A DNA stretch of 64,000 bases from Vreelandella glaciei. Lineage in GTDB: Bacteria > Pseudomonadota > Gammaproteobacteria > Pseudomonadales > Halomonadaceae. The stretch covers positions 184,528-248,527 of the forward strand of contig NZ_JACCDE010000003.1 of the NCBI RefSeq assembly GCF_013415125.1, read 5' to 3'. The notes beneath the pieces are model-generated. The model made no database searches, was not told where the DNA came from, and worked only from the letters and a program-made list of their open reading frames with translations. Position numbers and translations under genes: made by a program. Below, one piece after another: positions 19,811-30,586 of the stretch (its first letter is position 1; each line of letters begins with the position of its first letter).

Positions 19811-21847
19811 ATGTCTACTACCGCCACGCGCAATATTTTGGTGACTAGCGCGCTCCCTTACGCCAACGGAGCTATTCACCTCGGCCACCTGCTTGAATAT
19901 ATTCAGACGGATATCTGGGTTCGTTTCCAGAAAAGCCGTGGTCAACAGTGCTACTACGTATGTGCTGATGATGCCCATGGCACCGCCATTATGCTGCGCG
20001 CCGAGCAAGAAGGTATAACCCCCGAAGCGCTTATTGAGCGGGTTTCCAAGGATCATCAAACCGATTTTTCCCGTTTTGGTGTTGGGTTCGATAATTATCA
20101 CTCGACTCATTCCACTGAAAATCGCCACTTCAGTGAAATGATTTATAAGCGCTTGCGCGATAAAGGTCATATTGCCACGCGTGATATTGAGCAGATGTTT
20201 GATCCCCAGAAAGGCTTGTTTTTAGCCGACCGCTTTATTAAAGGCACCTGCCCTAAATGCGGTTCAGAGGACCAGTACGGCGACAACTGTGAAAAGTGCG
20301 GTGCTACCTACACCCCCGCTGACTTGATTAATCCAGTCTCAGCAATTTCTGGCGCAACGCCCGAAGTACGCACCTCAACCCACTACTTCTTTAAGCTGCC
20401 CGACTTTGCCGACTTCCTACAGCGCTGGATTGACGACGGTCACGTTCAGCCGCAAATCCGTAATAAGTTGATGGAGTGGTTTGAGTCCGGCTTTAACGAG
20501 TGGGATATTTCCCGTGACGCGCCCTATTTCGGCTTTGAAATTCCTGATGCCCCCGGCAAGTACTTCTATGTATGGCTGGATGCGCCGATAGGCTATTTGG
20601 CCAGCTTCAAGAACTTGTGTGACCGCGAAGATATCGACTTCGACAGCTACTGGAAAAAAGGCTCTGACGCCGAGGTGTACCACTTTATTGGCAAAGATAT
20701 CGTCTACTTCCATGCGCTCTTCTGGCCCGCCATGCTGCATGGCGCTGACTTGCGCACGCCGACAGCCGTCAACTGCCACGGCTTCCTGACGGTAGACGGC
20801 GCCAAGATGTCGAAATCCCGCGGGACGTTTATTAAAGCCGCCACCTACGCCGATCACCTCAACCCGGAATACTTGCGCTACTACTTTGCCGCAAAGCTTA
20901 CCTCCAAAGTTGATGATTTGGATTTAAACCTGGAAGACTTTGCCGCACGGGTAAACTCAGATTTAGTCGGCAAAGTAGTTAACATTGCTAGCCGCTGCGC
21001 CGGTTTTGTTAAAAAAATTGGCGGTGGCACTCTCTCGGCTCACTGCGCAGAACCGCAAATGGTCGCCCGCTTTATTGCCGCCGGTGATGATATTGCCGAC
21101 GACTTTGAAGCCCGCGAATTTAGCCGGGCAATGCGTAAAATTATGGAGTTGGCAGACGAGGCCAACACCTATATTGCAGATAAAGAGCCCTGGGCACTGG
21201 CCAAGCAAGATGGCCGCGACGCTGAAGTACTTGAGATATGTTCGGTCGGTATTAACCTGTTCCGGCAGTTGATGGTGTATCTAGCCCCGGTAGTGCCCGC
21301 GATGGCTGAGCAAGCCCGCGAATTTCTTAATGTCGAGTCGTTGGATTGGCACACGCGCCAAGCTGTCCTGACCGATCACTCGATCAATAAATTCAAGCCA
21401 CTAATGACCCGCGTTGACCGGGATAAAATCGATGCGATGATCGAAGCGTCGAAGGAAGATCTTGTGGAAGAGCAAAAACTGAAAGAAACGCCCAAAGGCC
21501 CGCTGGCGGATGACCCCATCGCCGCTGAAATCGACTTTGCGGCGTTTGCCAAGGTTGACCTGCGCATTGCGCGTATCACCAAAGCCCAATACGTGGAAGG
21601 CGCTGATAAGCTGCTGCAACTGACCCTCGACCTGGGGGGCGAAACGCGCAATGTATTCTCAGGCATTCGCTCTGCTTACGCGCCTGAAGCACTGGAAGGT
21701 CGCTTGACGGTTATGGTTGCCAACTTGGCTCCGCGTAAAATGCGCTTTGGAATGTCTGAAGGTATGGTACTAGCCTCAGCCAATGAAGAAGGTATTTATC
21801 TGCTTTCCCCGGACACCGGTGCCGAACCGGGCCAGCGGGTAACGTAG
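19811..21847 (+). CDS. metG: Methionyl-tRNA synthetase
   Basis: This 678-residue class I synthetase charges tRNA-Met. It has the HIGH-type motif ([10 protein letters not shown], near residue 20) and the KMSKS loop ([12 protein letters not shown], near 335). A zinc knuckle with two cysteine pairs ([17 protein letters not shown], about 147-163) marks the long E. coli type. The C-terminal 100 residues (from about 575, [14 protein letters not shown]) form the EMAP/OB-fold tRNA-binding domain that dimerises the enzyme. It is flanked by terminators on both sides, so it is monocistronic. Confidence 0.98.
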   Translation: MSTTATRNILVTSALPYANGAIHLGHLLEYIQTDIWVRFQKSRGQQCYYVCADDAHGTAIMLRAEQEGITPEALIERVSKDHQTDFSRFGVGFDNYHSTHSTENRHFSEMIYKRLRDKGHIATRDIEQMFDPQKGLFLADRFIKGTCPKCGSEDQYGDNCEKCGATYTPADLINPVSAISGATPEVRTSTHYFFKLPDFADFLQRWIDDGHVQPQIRNKLMEWFESGFNEWDISRDAPYFGFEIPDAPGKYFYVWLDAPIGYLASFKNLCDREDIDFDSYWKKGSDAEVYHFIGKDIVYFHALFWPAMLHGADLRTPTAVNCHGFLTVDGAKMSKSRGTFIKAATYADHLNPEYLRYYFAAKLTSKVDDLDLNLEDFAARVNSDLVGKVVNIASRCAGFVKKIGGGTLSAHCAEPQMVARFIAAGDDIADDFEAREFSRAMRKIMELADEANTYIADKEPWALAKQDGRDAEVLEICSVGINLFRQLMVYLAPVVPAMAEQAREFLNVESLDWHTRQAVLTDHSINKFKPLMTRVDRDKIDAMIEASKEDLVEEQKLKETPKGPLADDPIAAEIDFAAFAKVDLRIARITKAQYVEGADKLLQLTLDLGGETRNVFSGIRSAYAPEALEGRLTVMVANLAPRKMRFGMSEGMVLASANEEGIYLLSPDTGAEPGQRVT

Positions 21848-21864
21848 TAGACACACAGTGTTTT

Positions 21865-21911
21865 AGAGGGGCAAGGGCTAACCCCCTTGCCCCTTTTGTT
21901 TTTATTTTGTT
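21865..21911 (+). terminator. Rho-independent terminator of metG
   Basis: GGGGCAAGGG (21868-21877) pairs with CCCTTGCCCC (21884-21893), followed by a T-rich stretch to about 21910. It separates metG from the diguanylate cyclase gene. Confidence 0.9.
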
Positions 21912-21950
21912 CATGTCTTACTTTATCACCGCTTAGTTCAGGCTCTCCTT

Positions 21951-23549
21951 ATGGTTCAGCGCTTCTCACGCTCTTTACGTTTTCGTTTTCTAGCAGCCTT
22001 GGGAGGCGTTTTTCTCCTTGCCCTAATTTCCTTAGCTGCACTGAGTAAATGGGTAATATTCCCAGCACTTCACAAGGAGGAGCGTGCGGTAGTAATAAAG
22101 GAGCTAGCGCAAATTGAACGCAGCCTCAATATCAGCCAACAGGAGCTACTAGCGCAAGCGCGAGACTGGTCGATCTGGGACGATACCTATGAATTTATTC
22201 AGGGTAACTACCCTGGCTATACGGATACCAATTTTAGCCAACAGATGTTTGAAGAAATGCGCTACCAGCTAATGGCCTTTTTCAACGCGGAGGGCGATGT
22301 ACATTTTCTAGCAGGTCTCAATCCTGCTACCGGCCAATACCACACTTGCTATACCGCAGAACGTGAGTGCCGCTGGATGTCGGGGCTGATTCGCACGATG
22401 CAGTCTTCTATTAAAGAAGATCCAGAACAGGGGAAAAGCAGGCTGTATGCGGGTACAACGCCGCTAATGGTAGCATCCAATCCCATTGTGAGAATTGATG
22501 AGAGCGGCCCGCCCCAAGGATGGCTATTCAAAGTGAGGCCAATGGACGATGCTTGGTTGACGATCACAGAAGACTATACAGGGCTACCAACGACGCTTTC
22601 GATGGTGGAAGGCGGTATCAATAATGACACAGCCGTCACTATCTCAGGCAATACGATCCAGGCGCAGCGCTATTTAACTACCTACCCGCATAACGAGCAG
22701 TTAGCATTGGGAACCCAGCTTAATCGCACCAGTTATTTGGCCAGTCTAGAAACGTTTCGCTACGTACTTTTATGGACAGCCTGCTTGATGCTATTAGTGA
22801 TTGGCCTTGTTCTGCTGCTACTGGAGCGTATTATTCTGAAGCCACTCAGAACTCTGACCCAGTTTACTCAGCAAGCCAGCGTGGATCTAAAGGGATCAAG
22901 CAATCTATTAGGACGCGGAGATGAAATTGGCGTCCTAGCACGCGCCTTTCAAGAGCAGTTCAAGCATCAACAGCAGCTCAATGCAGAGCTTATCGAGCTA
23001 TCTACCCATGACCCATTGACCGGTCTGCCCAATCGCCGATTATTCGATCAGCGCCTGCGAGAGGTCGTTAATATATCCTTGAACACAGGTCAGCCCTTGT
23101 CGGTAATGATGATAGACATTGATCATTTCAAACTGTTTAACGACCATTACGGACACCCCGAAGGCGATATATGTTTGCAACGAGTAGCGCAGACGATGCA
23201 TGACGTTGCCACTGCCCATGGTTTTTTTATCGCGCGCACAGGTGGGGAGGAATTCAGTGCTATGTTGCCTGCGAACACCGCCACCCAAGCAATGGAAAAA
23301 AGCCAATCGCTTAGTGATGCTATTGACCAATTAAAGCATCCTCACCAGAGGTCGCCAGTGGCCTCGTATGTCACCGTCAGCATTGGTATTAGCCAGTTGG
23401 ATATAGGAGGTGTGATGACGCCCAGCGGATTAATGACGGCCGCTGACCAGGCGCTTTACGCAGCCAAAGCTGCAGGGCGCCACTGCGCCAAGGTTTATAC
23501 GCCTTCGCTCGCCAACGCCACAATTTCTTCGCACAGTGCGCCATCATGA
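21951..23549 (+). CDS. Membrane diguanylate cyclase with CHASE4, HAMP and GGDEF domains
   Basis: The protein is 532 residues. It has a transmembrane helix at about 12-35, a periplasmic CHASE4 sensor at about 45-230 ([18 protein letters not shown] is a typical CHASE4 stretch), a second helix at about 268-292, a HAMP linker ([17 protein letters not shown]), then a GGDEF domain from about 350 ([38 protein letters not shown]). The active site is GGEEF at 431-435, so it should make cyclic di-GMP from GTP. The RxxD inhibitory site five residues before it is absent, so product inhibition through that site is unlikely. Its TGA overlaps the ATG of rsxA (ATGA), so it probably leads the rsx operon. The signal sensed is unknown. 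Confidence 0.92.
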   Translation: MVQRFSRSLRFRFLAALGGVFLLALISLAALSKWVIFPALHKEERAVVIKELAQIERSLNISQQELLAQARDWSIWDDTYEFIQGNYPGYTDTNFSQQMFEEMRYQLMAFFNAEGDVHFLAGLNPATGQYHTCYTAERECRWMSGLIRTMQSSIKEDPEQGKSRLYAGTTPLMVASNPIVRIDESGPPQGWLFKVRPMDDAWLTITEDYTGLPTTLSMVEGGINNDTAVTISGNTIQAQRYLTTYPHNEQLALGTQLNRTSYLASLETFRYVLLWTACLMLLVIGLVLLLLERIILKPLRTLTQFTQQASVDLKGSSNLLGRGDEIGVLARAFQEQFKHQQQLNAELIELSTHDPLTGLPNRRLFDQRLREVVNISLNTGQPLSVMMIDIDHFKLFNDHYGHPEGDICLQRVAQTMHDVATAHGFFIARTGGEEFSAMLPANTATQAMEKSQSLSDAIDQLKHPHQRSPVASYVTVSIGISQLDIGGVMTPSGLMTAADQALYAAKAAGRHCAKVYTPSLANATISSHSAPS

Positions 23550-24127
23550 GTGAGCTATTTATCATTTTGATCAGCACTGCGCTGGTCAATAACTTCGTAC
23601 TGGTTCAATTTTTGGGTCTATGCCCATTTATGGGCGTCTCCAATAAATTGGAGTCGGCCATGGGCATGTCCCTGGCCACCACTTTTGTACTGACCCTGGC
23701 GTCAGCAGCTAGCTTCGTGGTCTATCATGGGCTGCTGGTGCCGCTGGATGTCACGTACCTGCGCACCATCAGCTTTATTGTGGTGATCGCCGCGGTGGTT
23801 CAATTTACAGAAATTATGGTTCGTCAATTAAGCCCACTACTGCATCAAGTACTGGGAATATTCTTACCGCTTATTACCACCAACTGCGCGGTATTGGGCG
23901 TAGCGCTGCTATCGCTGAACCGCGAACTGAGCTTTTTTCATACCACCCTCTATGGATTGGGCGCGGCGCTGGGGTTTTCGCTAATTTTGGTACTATTTGC
24001 TGCCATGCGTGAGCGTTTGGCAGGCGCGGATATTCCTAAACCATTTCAAGGTGCGGCGATTGCCATGGTGACCGCTAGCCTTATGTCGCTAGCGTTTCTC
24101 GGCTTTTCCGGATTAGTACAAGGGTGA
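23546..24127 (+). CDS. rsxA: Rnf/Rsx electron transport complex subunit A
   Basis: The protein is 193 residues with six membrane helices. The N-terminus [26 protein letters not shown] and the central [16 protein letters not shown] are diagnostic for RnfA/RsxA. The conserved cysteines in these segments (LGLCPF and TNCAVL) bind an intramembrane iron-sulfur centre shared with RsxE (family knowledge). The complex couples NADH/ferredoxin electron transfer to ion movement, or reduces SoxR in enterobacteria. The start codon overlaps the stop of the diguanylate cyclase gene by four bases. Confidence 0.97.
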   Translation: MSELFIILISTALVNNFVLVQFLGLCPFMGVSNKLESAMGMSLATTFVLTLASAASFVVYHGLLVPLDVTYLRTISFIVVIAAVVQFTEIMVRQLSPLLHQVLGIFLPLITTNCAVLGVALLSLNRELSFFHTTLYGLGAALGFSLILVLFAAMRERLAGADIPKPFQGAAIAMVTASLMSLAFLGFSGLVQG

Positions 24128-24139
24128 AGGTAGCGCATA

Positions 24140-24751
24140 ATGAGTGACACATTCGATGCTATCAGCATGCTTAGCGCCGTTGCGGTATTAACCGGCTTAG
24201 GCCTGGGTTTTGGTGCCCTGCTAGGCCTGGTGAGCGAACGCTTCAAGCGGGAAGATAACCCGCTGGTGGAACAAATTGATGCACTGCTGCCACAAACTCA
24301 GTGCGGTCAGTGCGGCTACCCAGGCTGCCGCCCTTATGCCGAGGCGATTAATCAAGGCGATGCACTGAATAAATGCCCGCCAGGTGGCGAAGCGACGATC
24401 CACGCCCTCGCTGATCTATTAGGCCGGGAGCCTGAGCCCCTGGACGGTGAAGCTCAAAGCGAGGCAAAAGTGGCGTTTATTCGTGAAGCGGAGTGCATCG
24501 GCTGTACCAAGTGCATTCAAGCCTGCCCAGTCGATGCGATTATTGGTGCGGCTAAGTTAATGCATACGGTGATTGAAGATGAGTGTACCGGCTGTGATCT
24601 GTGCCTTGACCCCTGCCCCGTGGATTGTATCGATATGCTGCCGCGCACGGCACCGCTCCACCAGTGGCAACCGGTTATAGCGCACTCCCCAGGTTTAATT
24701 ACCAGTGACCGCCAGCCTGCCGTTGGGAGTGTTCATGTCGAACGCCTTTGA
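24140..24751 (+). CDS. rsxB: Rnf/Rsx complex subunit B (ferredoxin-type)
   Basis: The protein is 203 residues. It has an N-terminal membrane anchor (about 8-30), then a four-cysteine iron-sulfur motif ([19 protein letters not shown] with a later CPPGG), and two 4Fe-4S ferredoxin motifs ([16 protein letters not shown] and [16 protein letters not shown]). RsxB carries electrons between RsxC and the membrane subunits. It starts 12 bases after rsxA, and its end overlaps the start of rsxC by 17 bases. Confidence 0.97.
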   Translation: MSDTFDAISMLSAVAVLTGLGLGFGALLGLVSERFKREDNPLVEQIDALLPQTQCGQCGYPGCRPYAEAINQGDALNKCPPGGEATIHALADLLGREPEPLDGEAQSEAKVAFIREAECIGCTKCIQACPVDAIIGAAKLMHTVIEDECTGCDLCLDPCPVDCIDMLPRTAPLHQWQPVIAHSPGLITSDRQPAVGSVHVERL

Positions 24752-26408
24752 TTTCCCCGGTGGGATTCACCCGCCCGAGCGCAAACAGCGATCGAATCAG
24801 GCCACGCTGATCGACGCGCCATTACCTGGCCGAGTGACGCTGCCGCTGCAACAGCACAGCGGCCAGCCCGCCACGCCCTGTGTCGCACCGGGCGATACAG
24901 TCAAAGTAGGTAGCGTCATTGCCCAACGCGAAGGCATGATTTCCAGCCATCTGCACGCCAGTATTAGCGGCACGGTGCGCGAGGTGAGCACTACCCAAAT
25001 CATCATTGATAGCGATGGACAGGATGAGTGGAACCGGCTACCCAGTATCGACTGGCAACGCGCCGCCCCCAATGCGCTGTTTGAACGCTTAAACGAGAGT
25101 GGGATTGTTGGATTAGGCGGTGCTGGGTTCCCCACGCATATTAAAGCGAGAGTGGTTGAACGGCATACGATCCACACCTTGGTGATTAACGCTGCGGAGT
25201 GCGAACCCTATATCACCGCCGACGACCTCACCCTGCGCCATTACGCGAGCGACGTACTCGAAGGCGCACAGATAATCGCCAAACTGTGTGGCGCGCAACA
25301 TATCGTTATTGGCATTGAAGATAACAAACCCGAGGCCATTGAAGCGCTGCGTCAGGCGATACAGAAGAGCCAGCCGATTACCGTTGAGCTCAAAGTGATT
25401 TCCACCCGCTACCCCAGCGGCGGCGAGCGCCAACTGATTAAGCGACTGCTAGACCTTAATGTTCCCAGCGGCGGCTTGCCCGCCGATGTGGGCGTGCTGT
25501 GCCATAATCCCGGCACCTTGCTGGCAATACTACATGCCGTGCGTGATGGTCAGCCGCTGGTGTCCAGGGTTGTCACGCTAACAGGCGAAGCGATTAGTCA
25601 GCCCGGTAATCGCTGGGTAAGGTTGGGCACCTCCATCAAAGAACTGCTGGAACAAGTCGGACTAGATCACACAGCATTACACCAAGTGATTCAGGGCGGC
25701 CCCATGATGGGGGCGCCGCTGCTAACACTCGATACGCCGGTTACCAAACTTACCAACTGTTTAATCGCGGCGACTATTGTCGAACTACCACCTGCGCCTG
25801 TGGAATCGCCCTGCATACGCTGTGGTGAGTGTGAAAGCGTTTGCCCTGTGTCGCTGCTACCCCAACAGTTGCACTGGTACGCCCGCGCCAACGACGATGC
25901 CAAGATGGAGCGCTATCATTTGTTCGACTGCATAGAGTGCGGCGCTTGCAGCTACGTCTGCCCCAGCCATATTCCGCTAGTCGTGGATTACCGCGAGGCT
26001 AAAAGCCGGATACGCCTGCAGCGGATTGAGACAGCAAAAGCGGAGTACGCCAAGCACCGTTTTGAGTTTCGCCAAGCGCGGCTCGCTCGGGAAGAGGCAG
26101 AAAAACAGGCACGCAAAGAAGCGCGCAAATCGCAACAACGTCGCACGCCGACCAGCGCAGTTGCCAGCAGTGAAAAGGTCGATTTACGGGGCCTAAGAAT
26201 TGCCCATGCCGCTGCCAAGGCATCGGTTAAAAAAGCTGAAAAGACCCTGGCACGCGTCGCCCAGGAAGACCCCAAACAGCCGCTAGATGATTTGGAGATG
26301 CAGCTTGCCACTGCCCAAGAGAACCTGAAAGCAGCCGAATCCCAACTTGCCCAGGCGAAGGAACAGCAAGCAGCCTCTGCCCCCTCCCAAAGCGAGGAGT
26401 CTTCATGA
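24735..26408 (+). CDS. rsxC: Rnf/Rsx complex subunit C (NADH/FMN/Fe-S)
   Basis: The protein is 557 residues from ATG 24735 ([17 protein letters not shown]), which has GGGAG upstream; the frame continues ten codons further up but those lie within rsxB. The RnfC barrel-sandwich N-terminal domain is followed by an NADH/FMN-binding Complex1-51K-like domain ([27 protein letters not shown]) and a pair of ferredoxin motifs ([17 protein letters not shown] and [16 protein letters not shown]). After about residue 440 there is a long Ala/Glu/Lys-rich coiled-coil tail, moderately long compared with E. coli's very long one. The gene overlaps rsxD by four bases. Confidence 0.96.
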   Translation: MSNAFDFPGGIHPPERKQRSNQATLIDAPLPGRVTLPLQQHSGQPATPCVAPGDTVKVGSVIAQREGMISSHLHASISGTVREVSTTQIIIDSDGQDEWNRLPSIDWQRAAPNALFERLNESGIVGLGGAGFPTHIKARVVERHTIHTLVINAAECEPYITADDLTLRHYASDVLEGAQIIAKLCGAQHIVIGIEDNKPEAIEALRQAIQKSQPITVELKVISTRYPSGGERQLIKRLLDLNVPSGGLPADVGVLCHNPGTLLAILHAVRDGQPLVSRVVTLTGEAISQPGNRWVRLGTSIKELLEQVGLDHTALHQVIQGGPMMGAPLLTLDTPVTKLTNCLIAATIVELPPAPVESPCIRCGECESVCPVSLLPQQLHWYARANDDAKMERYHLFDCIECGACSYVCPSHIPLVVDYREAKSRIRLQRIETAKAEYAKHRFEFRQARLAREEAEKQARKEARKSQQRRTPTSAVASSEKVDLRGLRIAHAAAKASVKKAEKTLARVAQEDPKQPLDDLEMQLATAQENLKAAESQLAQAKEQQAASAPSQSEESS

Positions 26409-27445
26409 GCATGATGCACGCGTCAGGCGTTAACGACGCCCCCTTGACGACTTTCGTGCCGCCCACAGCAAGCTTAATGCGCTGGGTGATCGTGGCGACG
26501 CTGCCGGGCATCGCCACCATGAGTTACTTTTTTGGTCTGGGCGTACTCAGCAATATATTAATAGCCGCTGTATTGGGTGTAGCGCTTGAAGCCGCGGTTC
26601 TGCGGCTCCGCAAGCGGCCCATTCGCGTTACATTGAATGACGCCAGCGCTCTACTCACTGCTATTTTGCTCGGCGTTTCGCTGCCCCCCGCTAGCCCCTG
26701 GTGGTTGATCGGCGTTGGGATGATCGCCGCCATCGTGGTGGGCAAGCAGCTATACGGTGGTTTAGGCCACAATCCTTTTAACCCGGCCATGATCGGTTAT
26801 GCGCTGCTATTGGTGTCGTTTCCTACCTACATGACGCTGTGGGCGCCACCCCAAGAGCTACTCCCGGAGGGCTTGTGGGCACAAATCACTGGAACGCTAC
26901 CTACGGCTCAGCTAGATGGCCTAAGTGGTGCCACACCGCTCGATGCCTTTAAACACAAAGGCGAGGCAGTGCTTGCCAGCGAATTCTGGGCAACTAACCC
27001 ACTGCCCGATGGGACGCTTAATGCCTGGCGCTGGGTAGCCCTTGCTTGGTTAGCGGGTGGCATCCTTTTACTCGTAAAGCGAATTATTAGCTGGCACATC
27101 CCGGTGGCGATGCTTGGCAGCGTATTACTACTTGCCACACTGTTTTATCTCAGCGACCCCAGCCACTTTGCCTCACCGCTTTTTCACCTGCTTACCGGGG
27201 CGACGCTGTTTGGGGCGTTTTTTATCGCCACCGACCCGGTCTCCGCCGCCACCAGCCGTCGCGGCAAACTACTTTATGGAGCCGGTATCGGCGCCTTGAT
27301 TATCATTATTCGCACCTTTGGCGGTTACCCGGATGCAGTGGCGTTTGCGGTGTTGCTGATGAATCTATGCGTACCGCTGTTAGACCTATACAGCGTGCCA
27401 CGCCCGACGGGGCATCTAAAAAGCTCCCGGGGTGAGCAGCCATGA
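26405..27445 (+). CDS. rsxD: Rnf/Rsx complex subunit D
   Basis: This 346-residue NqrB/RnfD-family membrane protein has about nine or ten helices. LSGATPLDAFK holds the threonine to which FMN is covalently bound in this family. GGLGHNPFNPAMIGYA and FFIATDPVSAATSRRG are the other conserved blocks. It is translationally coupled to rsxC (ATGA overlap at 26405-26408) and to rsxG (27442-27445). Confidence 0.96.
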   Translation: MSMMHASGVNDAPLTTFVPPTASLMRWVIVATLPGIATMSYFFGLGVLSNILIAAVLGVALEAAVLRLRKRPIRVTLNDASALLTAILLGVSLPPASPWWLIGVGMIAAIVVGKQLYGGLGHNPFNPAMIGYALLLVSFPTYMTLWAPPQELLPEGLWAQITGTLPTAQLDGLSGATPLDAFKHKGEAVLASEFWATNPLPDGTLNAWRWVALAWLAGGILLLVKRIISWHIPVAMLGSVLLLATLFYLSDPSHFASPLFHLLTGATLFGAFFIATDPVSAATSRRGKLLYGAGIGALIIIIRTFGGYPDAVAFAVLLMNLCVPLLDLYSVPRPTGHLKSSRGEQP

Positions 27446-28077
27446 CGCTCTTCCAAGCCATGCAGCGCGGTGCTCTCGCATTGGGCACCTTTGCTCTGGT
27501 TACTGCGGGTAGCGTTGCACTCACGCGTGCACTTACCGCCGAGCAAATAGCGACCCATCAGTTGGCTTACCAGCACCGTCAGCTACACGAAGTACTCCCC
27601 CAAACGATGGGAAATATACCCGTCACCCAGGTGATAGAAGGCACCTTTACACTGCCTAATCCCGAAGCATTGGGGTTAAAAAGCGACAGCCAAGGCTGGT
27701 GGGTAAGCGACAGCGAGAACAGTGCCGTCATTTTGCCGGTGCTCACCAGGCAAGGCTATAACGGTGAAATTCGCCTACTGATCGGCATTGACGAACAGCA
27801 GCGCATTAGCGGTGTGCGTGTCACTCAACACCAGGAAACCCCTGGGCTAGGCGACGATATTGAGCGGAGCCGCAGCGACTGGATTACGCGATTTAATGGC
27901 TTAGGGTTAGCGAGCTTGCCACCGGAAGACTGGGCGGTAGCTAAAGACGGCGGTCACTTTGATGCTTTTACTGGTGCAACGATAACGCCTCGCGCCGTGG
28001 TGAATGCCGTACATGAAGCGCTGCAATATGCCGCTGACACTCCGTTACCCATTACTTTCAAGGAGCCCGGCGCATGA
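27442..28077 (+). CDS. rsxG: Rnf/Rsx complex subunit G
   Basis: This 211-residue protein has one N-terminal membrane helix and a periplasmic FMN-binding domain. The covalent FMN motif is [15 protein letters not shown] near residue 175; the more common form is SGATxTS, so the first Ser is Thr here but the attachment Thr is kept. [17 protein letters not shown] is the other conserved RnfG segment. It overlaps rsxD and rsxE by four bases each. Confidence 0.96.
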   Translation: MTLFQAMQRGALALGTFALVTAGSVALTRALTAEQIATHQLAYQHRQLHEVLPQTMGNIPVTQVIEGTFTLPNPEALGLKSDSQGWWVSDSENSAVILPVLTRQGYNGEIRLLIGIDEQQRISGVRVTQHQETPGLGDDIERSRSDWITRFNGLGLASLPPEDWAVAKDGGHFDAFTGATITPRAVVNAVHEALQYAADTPLPITFKEPGA

Positions 28078-28790
28078 GCCTCCATCCAATAAGCCAATGG
28101 CGCCAACTGGCCCGAGATGGGCTGTGGTCGAACAACCCTGCTCTGGTTCAACTGCTGGGGCTCTGCCCGCTGTTAGCCGTTAGCGGCAGTGTAGTGAATG
28201 CGCTGGGCTTGGCGCTTGCCACGCTGTTGGTCATGGTGAGCGCCAGCACAGCGATTTCAATGATTCGACACCAGGTACCCAGTGCAGTGCGCCTGCCCGC
28301 GTTCGTGATGGTGATTGCTGCTTTTGTGACCTGCGCTGAGCTACTGATGGCCGCCTACGCCTACCCGCTCTATCAAGTGCTGGGGATTTTTATTCCGCTG
28401 ATTGTCACCAACTGCGCCATTTTAGGCCGCGCGGATGCCTTTGCCTCGCGCCAACCTGTCATTCCAGCGGCCATTGATGGCTTTATGATGGGGCTAGGGT
28501 TTGGCGCCGTACTGGTACTCCTGGGCGCGCTACGCGAGCTACTCGGCCAAGGCACACTATTCAGCGATATGGCGCTGCTGTTTGGGCCTCAAGCCGCCAA
28601 TTGGCAGCTGACGATAGCCGACGACTACCAGTTCCTGTTTTTTGTGCTGCCGCCTGGGGCTTTTTTTGTGGCAGGCATGTTAATCGCGCTGAAAAACGTC
28701 ATTGACCAACGCAGCGCTGCACGCGCCAAGCCAGTCTCCACAACGCCTCGGCCTGAGCGTCGCGTGCGGGTCACCGGCACGATTAAATAG
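28074..28790 (+). CDS. rsxE: Rnf/Rsx complex subunit E
   Basis: This 238-residue membrane protein is homologous to RsxA. It shows [20 protein letters not shown] at the N-terminus and [21 protein letters not shown] in the middle, with six helices. The two segments supply the cysteines that pair with RsxA around the intramembrane iron-sulfur centre. It closes the rsxABCDGE operon; nth follows after 74 bases in the same direction, as in E. coli. Confidence 0.97.
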   Translation: MSLHPISQWRQLARDGLWSNNPALVQLLGLCPLLAVSGSVVNALGLALATLLVMVSASTAISMIRHQVPSAVRLPAFVMVIAAFVTCAELLMAAYAYPLYQVLGIFIPLIVTNCAILGRADAFASRQPVIPAAIDGFMMGLGFGAVLVLLGALRELLGQGTLFSDMALLFGPQAANWQLTIADDYQFLFFVLPPGAFFVAGMLIALKNVIDQRSAARAKPVSTTPRPERRVRVTGTIK

Positions 28791-28864
28791 CTGGCAAGAT
28801 ACTCAAACATCGACGTGTAAACAGTTGCTCATATTCATCATTCGCATTTATCAAGAGACCCGCC

Positions 28865-29503
28865 ATGAATGCCCAAAAGCGTCATGAAATTTTTGCTCGC
28901 CTTCAGGCAGAGAACCCGCACCCCACCACTGAGCTGAACTGGAGCACCCCCTTTGAACTGCTTGCGGCAGTACTGCTCTCTGCCCAAGCCACCGATGTGG
29001 GCGTCAATAAAGCCACCGCACGGCTCTACCCGGTAGCGAATACGCCCCAAGCGATCATTGATTTGGGTATCGACGAACTTAAAGCACATATCAAAACCAT
29101 CGGCCTATATAACACCAAAGCCGAAAATCTGATGAAAACCTGCCATATGCTGGTCAACCTGCACGGTGGCGAAGTACCCAACACCCGCCAAGCGTTAGAA
29201 GCCCTGCCGGGGGTCGGCCGTAAAACCGCCAATGTGATTCTCAACACGGCGTTCGGTCAGCCCACCATGGCGGTGGATACGCATATTTTCCGGGTATCCA
29301 ATCGCACCGGCATCGCTAAAGGCAAAGATGTCGTTGAAGTGGAGCAGAAACTGCTACGCCATGTACCTAAGGCTTTTCTTCAAGATGCTCACCACTGGCT
29401 GATTCTGCACGGCCGCTACACCTGCATTGCCCGCAAACCCCGCTGCGGTAGCTGCATTATTGAGGATTTGTGCGACTATAAAGACAAAACTGAAATCGCC
29501 TAG
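28865..29503 (+). CDS. nth: Endonuclease III
   Basis: This 212-residue DNA glycosylase/AP lyase removes oxidised pyrimidines. The helix-hairpin-helix reads ALPGVGRKTANVIL. The catalytic Lys lies just before (RKTAN) and the catalytic Asp in AVDTHIFRVSNR. The C-terminal 4Fe-4S cluster cysteines have the usual 6-2-5 spacing (CIARKPRCGSCIIEDLC). Position after rsxE matches E. coli rsxE-nth. Confidence 0.97.
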   Translation: MNAQKRHEIFARLQAENPHPTTELNWSTPFELLAAVLLSAQATDVGVNKATARLYPVANTPQAIIDLGIDELKAHIKTIGLYNTKAENLMKTCHMLVNLHGGEVPNTRQALEALPGVGRKTANVILNTAFGQPTMAVDTHIFRVSNRTGIAKGKDVVEVEQKLLRHVPKAFLQDAHHWLILHGRYTCIARKPRCGSCIIEDLCDYKDKTEIA

Positions 29504-29515
29504 ACGGAGTCCTTC

Positions 29516-30586
29516 ATGCCTACCCCTGCCACGCTACTGCATGATCAGCCCATTGAGCAGCGTATTGATGCACTACTGGATCTGTCACGGCAACACGCCG
29601 AGCACTTCTGTAGCCCGGGGGCATGGCTGGCGCGGCAACGCTATATGGCCCAGCACACCACCTCTATCGTGGTAATGAAGTGTATGGATGGGCGGATACA
29701 TATTCCCCACGCCACGCGCACGCCGTTAGGAATCATTACCCCGTTTCGCAACCTGGGCGGCATTTTTGATCTGGGCTGGCCCTACTTGGGCGAGCTGCTG
29801 ACGGACACGGTTATCGATGCGGCTCAGGCGGGTCGCGGGACGCTAATGTTGATTACCTATCATTTTTCCCGCGGCAATTCAGCCCGTGGCTGCGCCGGTT
29901 TTAACTGTGACACCGAAGCAGCCAAAGCCCACGCCTACGCCATTGCCGATCAGGCGGGCAAGCTATTTGGCCAAGACCACCAGCAGGTTTACCCGCTGGT
30001 GTGCGGTTTTGAAACTGACAGCGATGCACTGATTATTCATGGGTACGAAGGTGCAGTCCTTGATGTAAGTGAGTGGGTTGGGCACGCCCCTGAAGCGCTG
30101 AGCAGCCAACTCAATGCCATTTGCCCAGACATGCCCCACGACATGCAGCGGGACTTACTCCCCCTGCTAGAAGGCAACCTCGCCCACGTTAGTGAACTGC
30201 AAGGTGTTGAACGAGAGCTGGATATCGAGCACCGCGAATGGGTGATCTGTATTGGTCGAGGCTTTGATTTTTTGCACCTGCCCAACACCGCATTGATCAT
30301 CGGCCCCTACGGGCCTGACTTAGCAGTCCCCATTGGCACGGCGGCCACTATCATTGACACCAATATGCGCGCCGGACGCATCCCAGACGATGGCTTTATG
30401 CTGCTGGCTTCGACGCCTTACCAGCACAGCGGCGTTGATCGCGCCCGCGCGGAGCTGAAATCCCACTTTCTGTCAGAGTTTGCCGAGCAGGTGATTCGCC
30501 GTGAGCATCCGATGCTTGCGCAAAAGATGCGTCGCCATACCGCCGTGGTGCACTGGCCGACGCGGAGATTAGACCGGCTCGACTGA
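29516..30586 (+). CDS. CsoSCA-like putative carbonic anhydrase
   Basis: The protein is 356 residues. It has a beta-carbonic-anhydrase-type motif MKCMDGRIH (Cys56, Asp58, Arg60), followed by LITYHFSRGNSARGCAGFNC, which gives His116 and Cys126. A wide His-to-Cys spacing rather than HxxC is what the carboxysomal enzyme CsoSCA shows (family knowledge), so I place it near that family. No carboxysome shell, RuBisCO or bicarbonate transporter gene is nearby. It starts 12 bases after nth and could be cotranscribed with it. It overlaps the convergent glycosyltransferase gene by 18 bases. It is possibly a cytoplasmic zinc enzyme; activity is inferred, not shown. Confidence 0.55.
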   Translation: MPTPATLLHDQPIEQRIDALLDLSRQHAEHFCSPGAWLARQRYMAQHTTSIVVMKCMDGRIHIPHATRTPLGIITPFRNLGGIFDLGWPYLGELLTDTVIDAAQAGRGTLMLITYHFSRGNSARGCAGFNCDTEAAKAHAYAIADQAGKLFGQDHQQVYPLVCGFETDSDALIIHGYEGAVLDVSEWVGHAPEALSSQLNAICPDMPHDMQRDLLPLLEGNLAHVSELQGVERELDIEHREWVICIGRGFDFLHLPNTALIIGPYGPDLAVPIGTAATIIDTNMRAGRIPDDGFMLLASTPYQHSGVDRARAELKSHFLSEFAEQVIRREHPMLAQKMRRHTAVVHWPTRRLDRLD

